Of a stretch of DNA of 64,000 bases, positions 7,506 to 19,018 are shown piece by piece. This DNA is from a bacterium (GTDB lineage: Archaea > JAADDD01), in assembly GCA_013154095.1 (NCBI GenBank), contig JAADDD010000001.1, positions 66,070-130,069 of the forward strand, given 5' to 3'. The translations under genes and the position numbers were made by a program. Within the stretch, counting starts at the first letter, position 1. Every line of letters begins with the position of its first letter. The notes beneath the pieces were generated by a model. The model did not search any database. It was not told the origin of the DNA and saw only the letters and a list, made by a program, of their open reading frames with translations.

Positions 7506-8452
7506 GGTTTCTCCTCAATTTTCTTGAGCACAACGTCTACTAGAGCAAGCACTCTTTTATTTCTTTCTTCTGGCAAAAATAAATATTCGCGACCAATTCT
7601 TGCAGAGAAAAACTCTAGCAGCTGCGTGCTAAGCGGAATTTTCTTTGTCCCAACAGTAAGCAATTTAAGTTCTGCATCTACATGCGCCGGTCTTAGTTGA
7701 GTCAGCTCTAGCAGCGACAAGTTCCTGTCTGCATGTGCTAGCAGCAGTACAGCTGCGGCTGCATCGTCCAGCTGCTCTCTGATACTTCTGTGCGCGGCCG
7801 CTCCGAGCAAGTAATACTTCCAGACTGAAATTTTCTTGAGCTGCCTTGCCAGCTCCTGGTTGCCTGCGCGTTCTAGTGCCTTAGCGCACATGTAGCCCAG
7901 CTGCACTGCAAGGCTGTTGCTGGTCTCAACATGGACGTAGTGACCGGTATTCAGCTCTAGAAGGTAGAACCGCTTTATGTCATCTTCTTCTAGCTGGTCT
8001 AGCTCCTTGCCACAGTATGCAGCAAAGCAGAGCAGCCTGAGCACCTGGCGCTGGTATACTCCGCGCAGTTCCTGCAGCCAGTGCTCGCCTACCTGCTGGC
8101 CTAGTCTGCAGAGCAGCCTCTCGAGCCTAAGCAGTCTAGCAGCCGCAGTCTTCTTTCCTTGCAGCTCTGCAAAGTACCGGCACGCATCTATCGCCGCTGC
8201 AGCTACTCGTAGTGCACGCTTCTTGAGCACTCCTGACCACGCCTTGCTAAAATACAGGTAATAAAATACGAAAAATTCCAGAAATTCTTCATCTATCCTA
8301 GCAGAATATGCTGTTGCTAGCTGTAACAGCAGCTCTATTTTCGCGAGATACCTAGTCCTTAGCTTGCTCCTTATACCAAGCTCGTAGAGATACTCGTCGT
8401 ATCTCCGCAGGATTTCCTTAAATTTTAGTTGATGGTCTATGCTATATACCAT
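7502..8452 (-). CDS. Helical protein, possibly a degenerate tyrosine recombinase
   Basis: A 316-residue mainly helical protein, translationally coupled to the ferredoxin (4-bp overlap). The N-terminal third could be a SAM-like core-binding domain. The segment ADRNLSLLELTQLRPAHVD followed by LLTVGTKKIPLSTQLLEFF (about 243-282) resembles box I of Xer-type recombinases, where an Arg sits before EL and L. The protein ends about 35 residues later, and the box II HxxR and nucleophilic Tyr region are missing, so it cannot be an active recombinase of normal type. A chance resemblance is possible. Confidence 0.4.
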   Translation of the reverse strand: MVYSIDHQLKFKEILRRYDEYLYELGIRSKLRTRYLAKIELLLQLATAYSARIDEEFLEFFVFYYLYFSKAWSGVLKKRALRVAAAAIDACRYFAELQGKKTAAARLLRLERLLCRLGQQVGEHWLQELRGVYQRQVLRLLCFAAYCGKELDQLEEDDIKRFYLLELNTGHYVHVETSNSLAVQLGYMCAKALERAGNQELARQLKKISVWKYYLLGAAAHRSIREQLDDAAAAVLLLAHADRNLSLLELTQLRPAHVDAELKLLTVGTKKIPLSTQLLEFFSARIGREYLFLPEERNKRVLALVDVVLKKIEEKP

Positions 8453-8485
8453 TAACTCAATACCTTATAGACCCTGTATTTAATA

Positions 8486-8986
8486 ATGCTGCCAAGGGAA
8501 CGCGTGCGTAAATATATCCAGGCAGTGCTAGAGCTGCTTGAGCAGCGCAGAGATTTGTGGTCAAAGTATCCTCAGCTCTACGAGAATGCTAGGCTCTACG
8601 CTTACGATGCGCAACACTATTTACAGCGCGGAGACATTTTCGCTGCACTTGCCTGCATTGCCTACGCTGAAGGTTTGCTAGACGCGCTAAGATTGCTGGA
8701 AAAAGAAAAGCTGGAATGGAGTAGTCCGCGCACTGCCATGCCGCGAGCAGCCGTGCTTGGCTGCCCAAAGAAGCCTTCCCGTCTCAGCTCATTATATAAT
8801 AAATACATTGTATATGTAATAGTATTAAGCAGAAAAGAGGCTGCCTGGGCACGTTGCCTGCGCTGGGTAGACGAAGTGCTGCTGGTAGAGCCAGCAGAGC
8901 TGCCTGCAGTGCTTGCGCGGCTCAAGCCAAGCAAGATTATAGTCGCGCGGAAAGAATATCTCCGCCTTAGCAAAAAGATAAAGTAA
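8486..8986 (+). CDS. DUF357-domain protein
   Basis: A 166-residue protein. Residues 1-75 look like the archaeal DUF357 helical domain: RVRKYIQAVLELLE, then ARLYAYDAQHYLQRGDIFAA and CIAYAEGLLDAL. In archaea DUF357 is found alone or fused to nucleotidyltransferase-like domains. The C-terminal half has an alternating beta/alpha pattern (YIVYVIVLSR, VDEVLLVEP, KIIVARKEYL) that I cannot assign. It lies between a divergent recombinase-like gene and ndk, 25 bp upstream of the latter. Confidence 0.6.
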   Translation: MLPRERVRKYIQAVLELLEQRRDLWSKYPQLYENARLYAYDAQHYLQRGDIFAALACIAYAEGLLDALRLLEKEKLEWSSPRTAMPRAAVLGCPKKPSRLSSLYNKYIVYVIVLSRKEAAWARCLRWVDEVLLVEPAELPAVLARLKPSKIIVARKEYLRLSKKIK

Positions 8987-9011
8987 TATAGTTTATGGTT
9001 TATCTCATAGC

Positions 9012-9575
9012 ATGAAGCCACTCATCCAGCGCACCCTTGTTATTATTAAGCCAGACGCAGTGAAGCGTGGACTTGTAGGCGAAATAATTTCTCGCTTTGA
9101 GCGTGCTGGGCTAGAGATTGTTGCCCTGCGCATGCTGCGCGCGAGCAAGGAGCAGCTAGAGCAGCTCTATCCTTCTAACAAGGAATGGCTGATAAAAATT
9201 GGCGAGAAAATCAGCGAGAGCCTGAAAGAGCACGGCATCAATCCTGCATCGGTTTTTGGCACAGACGATCCTTATGTCATTGGCACGATTGCGAGGAGCA
9301 AGCTAATCGAGTACATGAGCTCTGGGCCGATAGTCGCTCTTGTACTCCAAGGTCCTGCAGCGGTGCATGTAGTGCGCAAGCTTGTCGGCAGCACAGAACC
9401 AGCAACAGCAGCTCCAGGAACCATTCGTGGAGACTACAGCTGCCTCAGCAGAGCTTACTGTGCAGTAACAGGCATTGCGCTCATGAACGTAGTGCATGCT
9501 TCTGATTCGATAGAAGCAGCAGAAAGAGAGATCAAGATTTTCTTTGCGGACATGAAAGAAGTAATAGAGGTATAG
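9012..9575 (+). CDS. ndk: Nucleoside diphosphate kinase
   Basis: A 187-residue enzyme that transfers phosphate between nucleoside tri- and diphosphates through a phosphohistidine. Motifs: TLVIIKPDAVKRGLVGEI at the N-terminus, AAPGTIRGDY and the active-site segment NVVHASDSIEAAEREI (His near residue 161). It is longer than the typical 150 residues because of an insertion of about 35 residues before GPIVALVLQG (KIGEKISESLKEHGINPASV...), an insertion that occurs in many archaeal NDKs. ATG 9012 follows a short A/T-rich promoter-like stretch. Confidence 0.95.
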   Translation: MKPLIQRTLVIIKPDAVKRGLVGEIISRFERAGLEIVALRMLRASKEQLEQLYPSNKEWLIKIGEKISESLKEHGINPASVFGTDDPYVIGTIARSKLIEYMSSGPIVALVLQGPAAVHVVRKLVGSTEPATAAPGTIRGDYSCLSRAYCAVTGIALMNVVHASDSIEAAEREIKIFFADMKEVIEV

Positions 9576-9589
9576 CTGCAAAATTATTT

Positions 9590-10798
9590 TTAGAACGCTA
9601 TTACTAGCTCGTAAGGTTTATTGTCGATGTACAGCTCTACGTACAGCTTCTCTAGCTTTGTGCCTCTAGGCAGCATGCAGTAGATGTAGTTGTCTGCTCC
9701 TTGCATTGGCTCAAGGTGGTAGGATGTGGGCGTGAGTATTCCCTTGAGTGAAGGCCAGCTGTATTCCGCACCGAGGTTGTTCTCGCAGATAATCGAGCCA
9801 GGCACAATGTACACGTTCCTTCCGACTTTTGCCTTGTTCTGTACTTTAAGGTCAACAAGACCGTAGCACATCATTATATTTTCTAGCTGCTTGCACATGA
9901 AGTTGATCTTCCTGACATGTCCGTAGTACTTGTAGCTGAACACAAAGTTGCCGTCAAAATTGATGTTTACTGGCACAGGATCAACGTATATTCCTGTCTT
10001 ATCTACTTCGCTCTCCTTATTTGCCGGTATAATTGGTGGCGTAACGTTGAACCTGTACTGCGCCAGCACTTTTCCGAACAGCTCATCGTACACAGTTATT
10101 ACTACTTGCGCAGAAATATCGCCGATAATGTTCCAGCTGAAGTTTATCTGGTAGTGCGAGCCGTTTACTGCTAGCGAGTAGTGTGAGCCGTAGTAGTGCC
10201 CGAGCGGAGGCACAGTGTATGCCTCAGGATAGAGCGTCACCGAGGCAATTGTGCGGTTGCCGAAGCTGGTAACAAGCTTCGCAGCCACGATAATGTAGTC
10301 GCGGACAATGCTATAGTTGAGCACTGTGAGGTTAACCTGAGCAGAGTAGTTGCTAAGTAGTGCTGCAGAAATTTTGTACTTGTGCGGCTCTAGCTTGAAG
10401 AACCACTGTGCAACATAGCGGTGCCTAAAGGTGTCGTAAATCTTTACCAGGAATCCAACATCTCGCTGCAAAGAATAATATAAGTAAATTGTTTTAGTTT
10501 CGGTTTTTAGTGGCAAAGTAAAGTGCGTGTATTCTTTGGTAATGTTAGGATAAATAATTTTATACACGTAAACTTCCAGCTCTTCTGGCACATTTCCTCT
10601 TCTTGTAACGTTTACTATAATTTCTACTTTTCCTGCACCAATTATCTTATAGCTTAACTTATATTCATAAGGTATTTTAGGAGGCACGTAAAAGTGCTGC
10701 ACCTTTTTCTTGTGGTGGAAATTTTTCAGCAGCAGTAGCGCTACTACAATTACGAGAAAGAAAAGAAAGATAAAGAGCGCACGTGACCTTCCTCGCAT
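9590..10798 (-). CDS. Membrane-anchored extracellular protein, unknown
   Basis: A 402-residue protein with a short basic N-terminus and one transmembrane segment (residues about 7-25, LFIFLFFLVIVVALLLL). The rest should face outside; it is beta-rich, with many Tyr and Val residues and several N-glycosylation sequons (NVT, NIT, NYS, NRT). The pattern suggests several immunoglobulin-like or similar beta-sandwich domains, but I recognise no family. For a host-associated DPANN cell an envelope or contact role is possible; that is inference. It closes the minus-strand cluster that starts at the C/D sRNA near 14.2 kb. Confidence 0.7.
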   Translation of the reverse strand: MRGRSRALFIFLFFLVIVVALLLLKNFHHKKKVQHFYVPPKIPYEYKLSYKIIGAGKVEIIVNVTRRGNVPEELEVYVYKIIYPNITKEYTHFTLPLKTETKTIYLYYSLQRDVGFLVKIYDTFRHRYVAQWFFKLEPHKYKISAALLSNYSAQVNLTVLNYSIVRDYIIVAAKLVTSFGNRTIASVTLYPEAYTVPPLGHYYGSHYSLAVNGSHYQINFSWNIIGDISAQVVITVYDELFGKVLAQYRFNVTPPIIPANKESEVDKTGIYVDPVPVNINFDGNFVFSYKYYGHVRKINFMCKQLENIMMCYGLVDLKVQNKAKVGRNVYIVPGSIICENNLGAEYSWPSLKGILTPTSYHLEPMQGADNYIYCMLPRGTKLEKLYVELYIDNKPYELVIAF

Positions 10799-10827
10799 GA
10801 ATGAGTCAAAGCGCTCCGAATTTTAAA

Positions 10828-11238
10828 CTATACATCGAAAATAATCCTTGCCTTCCACCTTTCGTTTTCCTTTGCTAGTGCATATCCATGCAGTGTCGCA
10901 GCTTTAATCTCCTTTACAGGCTGGACAGCAGGTCTTCCAAGTTTCATCCGCACCCTAATTTTTTCGCCGTTTTCTTCCACTTTTATGCTGTCAATGCATG
11001 GGACAAAACGATGAGCAGACCAATAATAAATTAGTTCGCGCAGAAAATCAAGCAGCCAAAATTCATCCTGCTTGCTGAACTCCAGCTCTATTTCTTTTTC
11101 AGGAATAACTGCAGGTAGCTGCTCGAAAGAAAGACAGAGGAAGCCTTCTACCACGGCCCTAACTAGCTCTTGCAGGCTGTCTCCCCAACACTCTAGGCCA
11201 ATGTCGGAGGTGTGCTCGAGAGGCTGCCAGCCATACAT
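10828..11238 (-). CDS. Archease (RtcB RNA-ligase activator)
   Basis: A 136-residue archease. Family features: GWQPLEHTSDIGLECWGDSLQEL at the N-terminus with the metal-binding Asp, a central FLRELIYYW helix and the C-terminal VKEIKAATLHGYAL motif, ending in a short beta strand (ARIIFDV). Archease promotes guanylylation and turnover of the tRNA ligase RtcB. It lies in the same minus-strand cluster as the splicing endonuclease, which makes the intron-joining partner of that cut. rtcB is not in the window. Confidence 0.9.
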   Translation of the reverse strand: MYGWQPLEHTSDIGLECWGDSLQELVRAVVEGFLCLSFEQLPAVIPEKEIELEFSKQDEFWLLDFLRELIYYWSAHRFVPCIDSIKVEENGEKIRVRMKLGRPAVQPVKEIKAATLHGYALAKENERWKARIIFDV

Positions 11239-11243
11239 TATAT

Positions 11244-11957
11244 CTAATAATAATATATGTCTAGTTTTATTCTAATAATAACTGGCCTGTAGTACGAGAA
11301 AGACTGCAGCAGGCGCAGCCTAAGCTCTCTGCTCCACGCAACTTCCAGACATTTCTGTTCCAGCTCTTTCCTGTACTCTGGCACAGCATCTTCCAACAAT
11401 ATGCAGGCTTTCCACTCTATCGTTTTTGCGTCTTCAGAATGCTCCAGGCTCTTCCTGAAAGCCCCTAAAACATTTCCAGTTGAAACTATAGCTGCAACCA
11501 TGTCCAGGTTCTTGTGGTGCTGTAGCTGTGCCTGAGCATACTTTACAGCGCTTGCAAGCTTGCAGATTCTTTCTTCTAGTTCCTGCATTTCTTCGTCCAG
11601 ACTTTCTTTCTTTTTGAGCGCGATGCCTACTTCAAGGCTCTTGCTGCCATAGTCTACTTCTGCTCCAAAAAGTTCCAGCCACTTCGAGCTAGCCCTAGAA
11701 AACCGTGCGTGCATTGCTGTGAAGCTCAGTTCCTGCTCGCCAGTAGCAGCTATCTTGCAAGCTTGCTGCACCAGTCTCTGCCAGTACAGGTGCTCAGTGA
11801 GCAGGAACTGCGCTGCAGCCTGCAGGCTCACCCGTTCTTCTAGCACGTGCCTGGCAAGTTCCCTGCAGAAAAAGATAGAAGCCACGCGCAGGGCTTCCTG
11901 CGCAGTGAGCAAAAATTCCTTTGTGCTTGCCCTGCTCCTTGCCTCGAGGGTGAGCAT
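11244..11957 (-). CDS. Helical protein, unknown function
   Basis: A 237-residue protein with a strongly helical pattern throughout, including a likely coiled-coil stretch near ESLDEEMQELEERICKLAS (about 118-136). No signal peptide, membrane helix or known motif is visible. It is followed after 5 bp by archease and preceded by the AIM24-type gene, so it is probably cotranscribed with RNA-processing genes; whether it shares their function cannot be told. Family not recognised. Confidence 0.65.
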   Translation of the reverse strand: MLTLEARSRASTKEFLLTAQEALRVASIFFCRELARHVLEERVSLQAAAQFLLTEHLYWQRLVQQACKIAATGEQELSFTAMHARFSRASSKWLELFGAEVDYGSKSLEVGIALKKKESLDEEMQELEERICKLASAVKYAQAQLQHHKNLDMVAAIVSTGNVLGAFRKSLEHSEDAKTIEWKACILLEDAVPEYRKELEQKCLEVAWSRELRLRLLQSFSYYRPVIIRIKLDIYYY

Positions 11958-11991
11958 TAGGCTTACAAACTATAGAACGTTGTATAAAAAC

Positions 11992-12651
11992 CTATTCTTC
12001 TATTTTTTCTGCGAGCAAGCAAACCAGCGGTGACAGGTTCCTTGTCTGCACGTAGACAGTACCAGGGCCGGTGAACTCGACCACAAGGTATTCTGCACCA
12101 AAAATTTTTGTCTTAAGCGATTTACCGAACCAGCGAATGTCAAACTTCATGCTAGCATCAAAAGCCACTATATAATCGTTGTTCACAACAATTTTCTCTC
12201 CTTCTTTCAGCTCAATCTTCCTTATACCTCCATAGCTGTTCAGCCAAACATCGCCTTTTCCTTCTAGTTTTAGCCAGAAGAACTCGCCTTCTGCAAACAA
12301 ACCTTTAAATCCAAGGAACTTTGCAGAAACCTCTATTTCTCCTGAATGTGCCAAGTATGCGCCTTGTTTTGCGTAGTAGCAGCCCTCGAGCTGCAGGTGC
12401 TCAACATCTCCGGGCAGAAAAGGAGCCAGCCAGAGCTCGGCTTCGGTCTGCGCTATGTATGTGTTGAGAAAGAAGCTTGACCCAGCCAGCAGTCTCTTCA
12501 ATCCTTTAATTATTCCGAGACTGCTGGTCTTTGTGTCGATTTCTCCCTTTAAATAGAGCAGTGTTCCTGGAACTGCAGTGATCTGCTCGCCTGGCTCGAG
12601 AAATACCTGAAGAACTGTATATGCTGGCCTGCAGTCTAGCTGCCAGTGCAT
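11992..12651 (-). CDS. AIM24 / TIGR00266 family protein
   Basis: A 219-residue beta-rich protein. Family marks are PGTLLYLKGEIDTKT (matching the PGamvym-type motif), GLKRLLAGSSFFLNTYIAQ, and the late GAEYLVVEFTGPGTVYVQTRN segment. The fold is a beta-prism-like repeat structure related to tryptophan RNA-binding attenuator-like proteins; biochemical role in archaea is unknown. It lies 7 bp downstream of endA on the minus strand. Confidence 0.85.
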   Translation of the reverse strand: MHWQLDCRPAYTVLQVFLEPGEQITAVPGTLLYLKGEIDTKTSSLGIIKGLKRLLAGSSFFLNTYIAQTEAELWLAPFLPGDVEHLQLEGCYYAKQGAYLAHSGEIEVSAKFLGFKGLFAEGEFFWLKLEGKGDVWLNSYGGIRKIELKEGEKIVVNNDYIVAFDASMKFDIRWFGKSLKTKIFGAEYLVVEFTGPGTVYVQTRNLSPLVCLLAEKIEE

Positions 12652-12658
12652 TAATAAA

Positions 12659-13147
12659 TTAAAGCAGCGGCGACAAGTACAAAAACACTACATCCGCCTC
12701 TCTTGTATATATGGCCAGAATCACCTCTTTCTTTACAGTGTGGGCTATCCTGCAGAGTGCTACCAGCTCTCTTGGCTCAAGCAAAGCTTCTTCGAAAACA
12801 AGCTTTACCACAAACCGTGCATGTGTTTTTTCTGGATCACCTTCATATATTCTAAAATCGAAGCCGTACTTGGTTCCAGTTTTTACAATGTAATTTCTGT
12901 CCCTGAAATACTTGAAAACTTTGTACTTAACAATAAAGTTAGGCACTTGCTCGCACAAGTTCTTGTACACTTGCTCTTTGTCTGTACCTTCTAGCTCAAC
13001 CATACCTTTTTCTAGCAAGTACCAGAGCTCGAGGAGGTCGAGCACCAGTACTCCGTTCTCCAGCCTGCCAAAATATCTGGCTAGCAGACGCTCGTAGCCC
13101 TGCGAAACAACAGCGTAGTCACCCACTAGTTTCGCCCTTGGCTTCAT
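12659..13147 (-). CDS. endA: tRNA-splicing endonuclease, catalytic subunit
   Basis: A 162-residue protein with the N-terminal beta domain (LENGVLVLDLLELWYLLEKG) and the C-terminal nuclease fold. The catalytic triad is visible: Tyr in KYGFDFRIYE, His in KTHARFVVKL and Lys in TVKKEVILAI. The enzyme cuts bulge-helix-bulge motifs in pre-tRNAs and pre-rRNAs. The small size fits the heteromeric or homotetrameric class; N. equitans uses a heteromeric enzyme, so a structural partner may exist elsewhere. The start overlaps the DHH gene by 29 bp. A perfect substrate motif flanks the 23S gene 2.7 kb away. Confidence 0.9.
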   Translation of the reverse strand: MKPRAKLVGDYAVVSQGYERLLARYFGRLENGVLVLDLLELWYLLEKGMVELEGTDKEQVYKNLCEQVPNFIVKYKVFKYFRDRNYIVKTGTKYGFDFRIYEGDPEKTHARFVVKLVFEEALLEPRELVALCRIAHTVKKEVILAIYTREADVVFLYLSPLL

Positions 13148-14120
13148 GGCCTACCAGCCGCAGCAGCTCACGCAGGAACCTGTCTGCCTCGCGCACGTGG
13201 TAGTATGCTCCGGCAGCATCTCTGTGGCCGCCAGCCTCTATTCCTAGTCGCTGCGCCAGCTCAAAGAACAGGCTGCCAAAATCGATCTCTGGCTGCCTTG
13301 CCCGCAGCTCAGCGTAGCAGGCAGCGCCTAGTCGGTTCACGCAGAGCACAGGTTTTCCGTGCTCAAGCATCAGGACAGTGGCTAGCAGGCCTTGAATATA
13401 TAGCCTCGAGCTTATTTCAGTATATAATATCATATCATAATCTATTATTCTTAATTTGCGTCTGAGCTCGCGCAGCTCGTCGTTCACGGCTTTCCTGGCC
13501 TCGTGCAGGCGCTGCGCTAGCGGGTGCCTGGCAAAAACTAGGTCGAGCGGTTCTAGACGCAGGAGTGCCTGAAAAGCTGTGCGCGCGTCCCATCTTGCCC
13601 TGTAGTCAGAGTTTATCAGCGTGACAACATCTTCTAGCACAGATTTCTGGGTGTCGTGCAGCTTACCGAGCAGCAAAGGATCTTCTGGCTTTACTTCTCC
13701 CATGTCTCCTAGCATTCCTACTTGCAGCAGGAGCTTTCTTGGCTCGTAGCCTTCTTCACGCAGTAATTTATAAACTAGTTCTGCGTTGCTCTTGCAGCTA
13801 CTATCAGTAATAGCATACGGCTTGTCGACGTTTCGGTGATGGTCAATAAATATAATACTAGAGAATTTTCTTTCCAATTTTTCTAGTTCTTTTTCTGCCA
13901 GCGCTAGATCAAGGCACACGACGCAGAAATCTCTGGGCAAATCTTCTACATAATCAATTATAGAAATTCTTCCATGAGCAGGAAACACTACACGTACCTT
14001 TTCTGCAGGAATTCTGTATTTCCAAGAAAGAAACTCTGCAAACATCACTGCTGAGGCTATCCCGTCCGCGTCCCAGTGAGCAAACACAACTATTTTCCTT
14101 GGATCTTCTGGCAGCTGCAT
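13119..14120 (-). CDS. DHH-family phosphoesterase (RecJ/GAN-like)
   Basis: A 333-residue protein. DHH-domain motifs are FAHWDADGIASAVMF (metal-binding Asp pair), CLDLAL and IDHHRNVD; the C-terminal DHHA1 domain ends with AGGHRDAAGAYY. Archaeal relatives act as single-strand exonucleases tied to the GINS-CMG replication complex or in RNA turnover; which applies here is not decidable from sequence. Its ATG follows the D box of a C/D sRNA by only 3 nt, so the message probably shares a primary transcript with that sRNA. Confidence 0.88.
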   Translation of the reverse strand: MQLPEDPRKIVVFAHWDADGIASAVMFAEFLSWKYRIPAEKVRVVFPAHGRISIIDYVEDLPRDFCVVCLDLALAEKELEKLERKFSSIIFIDHHRNVDKPYAITDSSCKSNAELVYKLLREEGYEPRKLLLQVGMLGDMGEVKPEDPLLLGKLHDTQKSVLEDVVTLINSDYRARWDARTAFQALLRLEPLDLVFARHPLAQRLHEARKAVNDELRELRRKLRIIDYDMILYTEISSRLYIQGLLATVLMLEHGKPVLCVNRLGAACYAELRARQPEIDFGSLFFELAQRLGIEAGGHRDAAGAYYHVREADRFLRELLRLVGHEAKGETSG

Positions 14121-14177
14121 GGTTCAGCACTCGGCGAAAATCATCACTGTTCAGCAGTTACCCCTCTCATCACGAAA
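14121..14177 (-). ncRNA. C/D box sRNA (2'-O-methylation guide)
   Basis: On the minus strand the boxes read C GTGATGA (14173-14167), D' CTGA (14154-14151), C' GTGATGA (14147-14141) and D CTGA (14127-14124), with 12- and 13-nt guides: a canonical archaeal C/D sRNA. The D' guide GAGGGGTAACTG is complementary over 9 nt to 23S positions 18506-18514, predicting methylation near U18509 by the N+5 rule. The D guide pairs weakly (7 nt) at 17744-17750. It lies directly in front of the DHH gene. A minus-strand TATA (ATTTAAATAA, 14211-14202) stands about 27 nt upstream. Confidence 0.85.
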
Positions 14178-14215
14178 ATTTAAATTTACGTGCGCGGCTA
14201 TTATTTAAATCATTG
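14176..14215. promoter_or_regulatory. Interlocked divergent promoters of glyS and the C/D sRNA/DHH unit
   Basis: Two palindromic A/T boxes face each other. TTTAAATTTA-type sequence at 14178-14187 lies about 29 nt before the glyS TTG at 14213. The second, ATTTAAATAA on the minus strand (14211-14202), lies about 27 nt before the sRNA 5' end near 14177. Each TATA box therefore sits close to the start site of the opposite transcript, which would make the two promoters mutually exclusive on one DNA molecule. Start sites are inferred from spacing only. Confidence 0.6.
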
Positions 14216-15763
14216 TTTAGGTGCAGAACATCGGCCTCGCTTGAAGAGATCCAGCAATACTTGCTAAAGAATGGCGTGGTCTATCCTGCCTGCGAGATAT
14301 ACGGTGGTCTGCGCGGATTCTACGACTACGGCTACCTCGGCAAGGCACTCAAGCATGCCTTCGAGCAGCTCTGGCGCGAGTACTTTTTGTCTCTGCACGA
14401 CAATTTCTGGGAAGTTGAGCCAAGCATAGTAATGCACAGAAGAGTCTTCCTTGCTTCTGGGCACCTCGAGCACTTCAATGATCCAGTAGTGCAGTGCACC
14501 CGCTGCGGAGAGATCTTCAGGGCAGACAAGCTGCTCGAAGATCTAGGAATTCCTGCAGAGGGCAAGCTGCCAGACGAGCTCACTAGGCTCTTGCGCGAGC
14601 ATGGTGTACGCTGCCCTCAGTGCGGGGGAGAGCTAGGCGATGTGCGCTGGTTTAATCTCATGTTCCCTGTAATTTTAGGTCCTGCAGGTGGCCAGCTGTT
14701 CAGGCTGCTCGAGCACGGCAAAATAGAGCAGCTCAGGCGACTCGCTAAAGATTTCAAGGATTCTGTTGCCTACCTCCGTCCTGAAACAGCACAAGGAGCC
14801 TACGTGCTCTTTTTCCGCGAGTTCGAGGTGCACCGACGTAGGCTACCGCTGGGTCTAGCGGTAATAGGAAAAGTTTTCAGGAACGAGATTTCTCCGCGCC
14901 AGCTTCTTATTCGTCTCCGAGAATTTACCCAGGCAGAGCTGCAAATATTCTTCGATCCTGCTGCCTGGGAAAAAGAGTTCGGCGAGGATTTCGATTTCTC
15001 CCAAGTAGAAAACACCCGGCTCCGCATGCTGCTGCACGGTGAGAGGCAAGAAAAAGAACTGGCAGTCAAGGACTTGCTCGGCCACTTTCCCGAGTTTTAC
15101 TGCTACTTCCTTGCAGTCGCCTGGAAATTCTACACAGAAGTGCTTGGCGTGCCTCCTGCGCGTGTTCGTTTCAGGGAACTTGGCCCAGAAGAGCGCGCTT
15201 TCTATAATAAATATCATGTAGATATAGAAATATACTTTGAGTGCTTCAGTGCCTGGAAAGAAGTTGCTGGCGTACACTACCGCACAGACCACGACCTTTC
15301 TGGCCACTGCAGGCTTGCAGGAAAGGAGCTCAGGCCAGTGCCGCACGTGCTCGAGCTCTCCTTTGGCGTAGACAGAAACTTGCTGGCGCTAATAGATATT
15401 TTCTTGCGCAAGGAAAAACTCCCATCTGGAGAAAGAACAGTTCTTGCCATTCCCCCAAAGCTATCTGCAATTCAAGTAGCAGTTTTTCCTCTTGTGAGCA
15501 ACAAAGAAGAAATAGTTGCTAAAGCAAGAGAAATCTATAGAATGCTTAAGCAAAAAACAAAATATAGAATTTTCTACGACGAAAAAGGATCTATAGGCAA
15601 GAGGTACAGAAGAATGGACGAGATAGGTACTCCTTTCTGCGTGACAGTAGACTACCAGACCTTGCAGGACGGCACAGTCACGCTCCGCTTCAGGGACACC
15701 ATGCAGCAGGAACGCCTGCCTGCTGGCCAGCTGCCTGCCAGGCTCGCGCAGCTGCTAGAATAG
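14213..15763 (+). CDS. glyS: Glycyl-tRNA synthetase, TTG start
   Basis: A class II dimeric-type GlyRS of about 516 residues. Motifs: YPACEIYGGLRGFYDYG near the N-terminus, a zinc-type insertion (CTRCGEIF ... CPQCGG), motif 2 FRNEISPR, and motif 3 ELSFGVDRNLLAL; the anticodon-binding domain ends the protein. No ATG or GTG lies in frame ahead of the conserved start. TTG 14213 gives MFRCRTSASLEEIQ, which fits the family start, and a TATA-like box lies 29 nt upstream, consistent with a leaderless mRNA. The upstream in-frame extension overlaps the DHH gene and is unlikely. Confidence 0.92.
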   Translation: MFRCRTSASLEEIQQYLLKNGVVYPACEIYGGLRGFYDYGYLGKALKHAFEQLWREYFLSLHDNFWEVEPSIVMHRRVFLASGHLEHFNDPVVQCTRCGEIFRADKLLEDLGIPAEGKLPDELTRLLREHGVRCPQCGGELGDVRWFNLMFPVILGPAGGQLFRLLEHGKIEQLRRLAKDFKDSVAYLRPETAQGAYVLFFREFEVHRRRLPLGLAVIGKVFRNEISPRQLLIRLREFTQAELQIFFDPAAWEKEFGEDFDFSQVENTRLRMLLHGERQEKELAVKDLLGHFPEFYCYFLAVAWKFYTEVLGVPPARVRFRELGPEERAFYNKYHVDIEIYFECFSAWKEVAGVHYRTDHDLSGHCRLAGKELRPVPHVLELSFGVDRNLLALIDIFLRKEKLPSGERTVLAIPPKLSAIQVAVFPLVSNKEEIVAKAREIYRMLKQKTKYRIFYDEKGSIGKRYRRMDEIGTPFCVTVDYQTLQDGTVTLRFRDTMQQERLPAGQLPARLAQLLE

Positions 15764-15771
15764 TCGCAGGG

Positions 15772-15781
15772 TTTTTATATT
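15772..15781 (+). promoter_or_regulatory. Probable rRNA promoter (TATA box)
   Basis: TTTTTATATT directly after glyS is the only TATA-like element before the 23S gene. Transcription would start near 15803-15808, about 60 nt before the processing stem. Placed by spacing only. Confidence 0.5.
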
Positions 15782-15867
15782 CTAGTATGATTATCGCGTA
15801 TAGTTCCGTGCTGCCTCCTCGGGAGCTGCCACTCTCGAGGGGGCTAAGCCGGTCGATGCACAGATGA

Positions 15868-15912
15868 GACCGCCTCCAGGGTCCGGGCAAAGGGGACCGT
15901 GCCGCAGGAACG
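15868..15912 (+). other. Pre-23S processing stem, 5' strand, with bulge-helix-bulge half
   Basis: This strand pairs with 19019-19063. The outer helix uses GACCGCCTCCAGGGTCC (15868-15884) and the inner helix starts at 15892 and includes ACCGTGCCGCAGGAACG. Between them GGGC (15885-15888) forms the 4-bp central helix and AAA (15889-15891) is the 3-nt bulge: a canonical archaeal BHB cut by the splicing endonuclease. Confidence 0.9.
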
Positions 15913-19018
<3,106 letters not shown>

